Part shown: positions 60,509 to 64,000 of the stretch, piece by piece
Layout: every line of letters starts with the position of its first letter
Numbering within the stretch: position 1 is the stretch's first letter
Source: Brassica napus
Lineage: Eukaryota > Streptophyta > Magnoliopsida > Brassicales > Brassicaceae
NCBI RefSeq assembly: GCF_020379485.1
Contig: NC_063439.1
Span: 22,196,098 to 22,260,097 of the forward strand
Length of the DNA: 64,000 nt
Direction: 5' to 3'
Program-made: the position numbers and the translations under genes
The notes under the pieces: generated by a model
What the model was told of the DNA's origin: nothing
The model's database searches: none
What the model saw: the letters and a program-made list of their open reading frames with translations, nothing else

Positions 60509-60802
60509 TTTTTTTTGTCGATGGTTAATTATACTATTACAAACTATGATAAATATTACAAGACGATTCTACAGCCGGCAAGTCTACCTGTCTTATAAGG
60601 TTTCACGTCTGACTGCATCATCATGAGTCATCTTATAAGATCTATGTCTGACGGTACTCCTTGCACCATGCCGAAGATTTCATGTATGCTTTTCTCCATA
60701 AATCTGCATAATTCGCTTTTGCTAGAATTCGAAACCCAGATCTCCTAATGTAGAAGCATTAATGAATCATTACTCAAACCACTGGACTAAGAAGGCTTTC
60801 AC
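60509..60802 (-). mobile_element. tRNA-derived SINE (294 bp) with 14-bp target duplication
   Basis: It is read on the minus strand. The head (about 60800-60720) has an A-box-like TTAGTCCAGTGG and a B-box-like GGTTTCGAATTC. The unrelated body follows and the end is poly(A) (poly(T) at 60509-60516 on the plus strand). The flanks are identical: GTATTTTTGTGTCT at 60495-60508 and 60803-60816. The perfect duplication indicates a young insertion about 0.8 kb upstream of YUC6. Confidence 0.88.
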
Positions 60803-61152
60803 GTATTTTTGTGTCTATTACATCATTCTTATTATATGCCATTAACAAAGTATCATACTTTTATTTTAAAAAACTTATCATAATTTTTTTTAAGTTATCA
60901 TAATTTTACATTTAACAATATATCATCTATGGTGAACATATTATACTAGTCTCAAAAAAGAAAATCTAGCCCACAACATATACAATAGCCGGCCAACCTA
61001 GAAATTTTCAAAACTTTCAATAAAGATCTAGTCCACAACATATTCAATTTGCAGTCGGTTACCCCATCAACTGCTTCTTCTCCACTTTCTGTCATGAATT
61101 TGTAAATGGTTTTGGGAGGAACGACAATTCAAATACTTCGACACATATTATA

Positions 61153-61428
61153 TTCTCTCTGTTCTTGAAAGTAAGACTTTTTAAATTTATTTTTTATTCC
61201 AAAATAATAGATTTTCTAAAATTTGAAAGTACTTTAGTAGTTAATGTTGAAAAGTTGTATACTTAAAAAAAAATTAATTAAAAATATTTGAATTAGTTGA
61301 ATACTTTTAGCTGATATTTATTGGAAAATGTATAGTAAAATAAATAATAAATTCAATTGTAAAAAATTAATTGTTTCTTTAATATGCGTAAATACTCTAG
61401 AAAATCCTTATTTTGGGAAGAGAGGGAG
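61153..61428. mobile_element. Stowaway-type MITE (276 bp)
   Basis: The left end TTCTCTCTGTTCTTGAAAG and right end, reversed, CTCCCTCTCTTCCCAAAATA are flanked by TA (61151-61152, 61429-61430). Confidence 0.7.
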
Positions 61429-61608
61429 TATGTGACAGTTTAGTAACTTTTTGATCCATATTATTTAAAATTTTCACCAATGCTAGCATGCTACTACGAA
61501 AATCAGATTTATATCAAGTATTTGCATTAAAATACAATGTTACTAGAAACGAAAAAGAAGAAATTGTCACTTATATGACAGAAATAAAAGTCTATTTGAT
61601 AAAATAAC

Positions 61609-61653
<45 letters not shown>

Positions 61654-61776
61654 CAATGCACAATTTTAATCATATGGAGTCTAAAATATGTTCTAACCTC
61701 TTTTGCTTCTTATTTATTTATTTATTTTTAAACTTACCTCTTTTTTTAATACCAAAAACAATTTCATTAATTACTA

Positions 61777-62923
61777 TCTATACTATTAAAAGGGAAGTAC
61801 TCTTGAAAAATCTATTTAAACAAGGTTACTGCACCTATTCATTAAGGTTAAATTTGTCTTAAAAAAATTTAGTCTAACTGTACCCATATATAAAACAGCT
61901 TGGGCTATTAGATAGTTGTATACTAATTATTAACCTAATAATCAAGTTCTCTCTCGGGTCGTAGTACAAAAATAACCAAAACGTATATGTGCCTTTGTAA
62001 TTATATTTTAAACATTTGTTCCAACCTCCAAAACGTATTCTAAAATTTTATTTTATTGTTATTTTATATTAGCACGTATTGTTGGATTTCGTTTAGTAAC
62101 TTATGTAACAGTTTATGTGAAAGATATAAAAAAATAGAAAAAGCCAAAAGAATATTCCCACAAACTAGCAACCTCTTAAAATATACGAGAATAATATATT
62201 AAACAAAATCGACCATATTTTTATTCCATCATCTTCGATTACCAAATCTAATGAAACTTAAAGAATCTACTTTATTAAAAGAAAATGAGTTTAAATAAAT
62301 CTATATATGAAGGTTGACCCTTTTATAAGAGCTAATAATTTTATGGTCCTACTTAAATTTTGTCTAACAATATATTATCATAGTTAATTTATTATATATT
62401 AATATATTAGCTATGAAAAATATATATAGAGAAACTAAAGTTAAGTATTTCTTAAATATTTTTATAAAACATATCAGGGTTTAAAAATTCATAAATATTT
62501 TTTCTAAAGTGAATAATAAAATTAAATTTCAAATCTGACATTTTACCAAAAGTAAAACATCATTAATAAATTGACGATATCAAAACCGAAAAACCTAATT
62601 TCTTAATTAAAAATTATACAAAATAGATTTTAAAAACAAAAATAAAAACTAAAAAAATTGTCCATTGGTTTTGGTTCAACCAGTGGTTCAACCGGTACCG
62701 GCTTCCGGGCTTTAACGGGTTTTAGCGAGTTTTTAAATTTTGGTTTCTTCACAAAACCCGAATCGGATTTATCTTGCGTTACCGGGTTAACTGGTTTAAC
62801 CGCGGGTCCAGGTCGGGTTTCTAAACACTGCATATAACTAATAAATGGTTAAAAATTGTTTCAATTTTAGCGGATTTAGAACAAAAAAATACCCGCGCTT
62901 CTTAAGCGTGGGTCAAAATCTAG
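61777..62923 (+). mobile_element. Complete non-autonomous Helitron (1147 bp)
   Basis: The 5' end TCTATACTATTAAAAGGGAA follows A61776. The 3' end TCAAAATCTAG is followed by T62924. A GC-rich hairpin at 62892-62912 sits about 11 bp before the end. The interior is AT-rich with no coding frame. The ends match the Helitrons at 15.1-17.0 kb. Confidence 0.88.
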
Positions 62924-63407
62924 TTTCTTAATTAATTAACATTTTCCACAGTGTCATAATGCAATTTCTTGTATATAAATTTTATTAGATGGAAGGCCGG
63001 CACGCATGTGAAAATATTAATATGCTACTTAAATTGATGATTATACTTTTATGATATATATTTTTATGGTAACATATCATATATGTGTATGTAATTATTT
63101 AGGCATGTTTATACGTAGTATTAAAACGATCGTATATAATCTTATGGAAACAAAACTATAGTCATAATATTATCGCACTATATTGACATTAATAAGCATT
63201 AGATACATATGCAATATATAACCATCACACCCAATATTTCTATCTTTTTAGTGCAGATGTAATACATAAACATTATACCAAATAATTCTCTCTATATAGA
63301 TGAATAAATCACAAGTTACAAAAAAAAAAAAGATGAATAAATCAATACATAATATTTAAATCATATAGAGTCTAAAACATGTTGAAACTCTTTTGTTTTT
63401 TTTTTCC

Positions 63408-64000
63408 GTCAAGGTTTTTTTTTTTTTATTATTATTGCAAAACGAAAAACAAACAACAAAAGCCCGAACCCAACAGTACTGGACCCGGGCCCAGCAATAT
63501 GTTACAAACCAAAAGCCCACAAACAGTCGGGCAACCATTCAAAACATAAAACGGGCCTGCAGCCCACCTCACTCAACTCGAACTAGGCGGCCCAGACTTC
63601 TCCTTTTGGCCGACGCGTCAAGGAGACGAGACGCGTGTTGAAATCTCATCTTCAGCACGCCACGCGTCAACCGATGCCTCAACCTGACCGTCACCTACGC
63701 AAGAAACCGCCTGAGCACCGCCACCGACACCCTCGTTACGCCGGAGCTCGAAACCGGAGAGCCTCCAACGTCACCACTTTTCTTCAGCTTTCTGAACTCT
63801 CTGCGGAGAGCATCCTCGATCTCATCGAGATCTCATCCGTCTTACGAGAGCCGCGACCCACAGCAACACATACAACACACGCTATACCCGATCCAAAAAA
63901 AAACGAAACCACCACTTCTCACCACTAGAGCCGGCGACGCAAGGCTGTGTAAGCCTTCACCCCCCGGAGACAAAACCGACGAGACGTTGCTGAAGAAGCC
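63408..64000 (-). mobile_element. Retroposon 3' region with poly(A) tail, cut by the window edge
   Basis: On the minus strand GC-rich sequence (CCGGTTTCGAGCTCCGG, GGGCCCGGGTCCAG) ends in GCAATAATAATAAAAAAAAA, with the tail at about 63435-63408. The abrupt composition change and A-tail suggest a LINE-like retroposon copy. No reverse transcriptase is in the visible part. The plus-strand frame 63635-63928 is probably not a gene. The 5' end is outside the window. Confidence 0.45.

Noticed and set aside
60720..60800. Functional tRNA gene
   Set aside because: The A- and B-box-like motifs belong to a SINE head. The cloverleaf is degenerate and the copy has a poly(A) tail and target duplication.
63635..63928. 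97-codon Arg/Pro/His-rich frame
   Set aside because: It lies antisense in a GC-rich retroposon-like stretch with no recognisable domain.

Overview
The window is nuclear DNA from a Brassicaceae plant, most likely a Brassica or close relative such as Raphanus. All coding genes have plant GT-AG intron structure. Their order matches, as I remember it, the Arabidopsis thaliana chromosome 5 run AT5G25500-AT5G25620: PP2A B'kappa, TFIIS/SPOC protein, DnaJ protein, CID6, LRR-extensin-like protein, AT5G25570-like protein, DUF630/DUF632 protein, RD22 and YUCCA6. Gene assignments rest on motifs read here plus that remembered order. No database was searched.

Layout. 1-3.2 kb: the end of a CACTA transposon, a LINE remnant and a hAT MITE filled with E2F-like motifs. 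3.2-15 kb: gene-dense, with a nonsense-broken plant gene, the PP2A B' and TFIIS/SPOC genes sharing a divergent promoter, DnaJ and CID6. 15-17 kb: a Helitron nested inside another Helitron. 18-31.5 kb: LRX-like gene, a small coiled-coil gene, a DDT-domain gene, the DUF630/632 gene and RD22. 31.7-57 kb: a 25-kb repeat-filled gap between RD22 and YUC6, genes I remember as adjacent in Arabidopsis. It holds Stowaway, Tourist-like and hAT MITEs, Helitrons and a 7.5-kb CACTA element. 57-60 kb: YUC6. 60-64 kb: a SINE, a Stowaway MITE, a complete short Helitron and a retroposon tail.

Most notable observation. The CACTA element at 34327-41828 (3-bp AAT duplication on both sides) carries a 123/14/123-nt inverted repeat between its transposase gene and its right end. 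Each arm encodes a fragment resembling the N-terminus of the host epigenetic regulator EDM2 or an EDM2-like paralogue. The hairpin lies directly downstream of a second copy of the transposase promoter and leader, so it looks like a separate hairpin-RNA unit aimed at a host chromatin regulator. The element's own transposase reading frames contain several lesions, so it would need help to move.

Other themes: arrays of the E2F-like motif TTTGGCGGGAAA inside two unrelated MITEs; many short A-tailed inserts bounded by 11-18-bp duplications; a GC-AG intron; and a C-terminal tandem duplication in YUC6.
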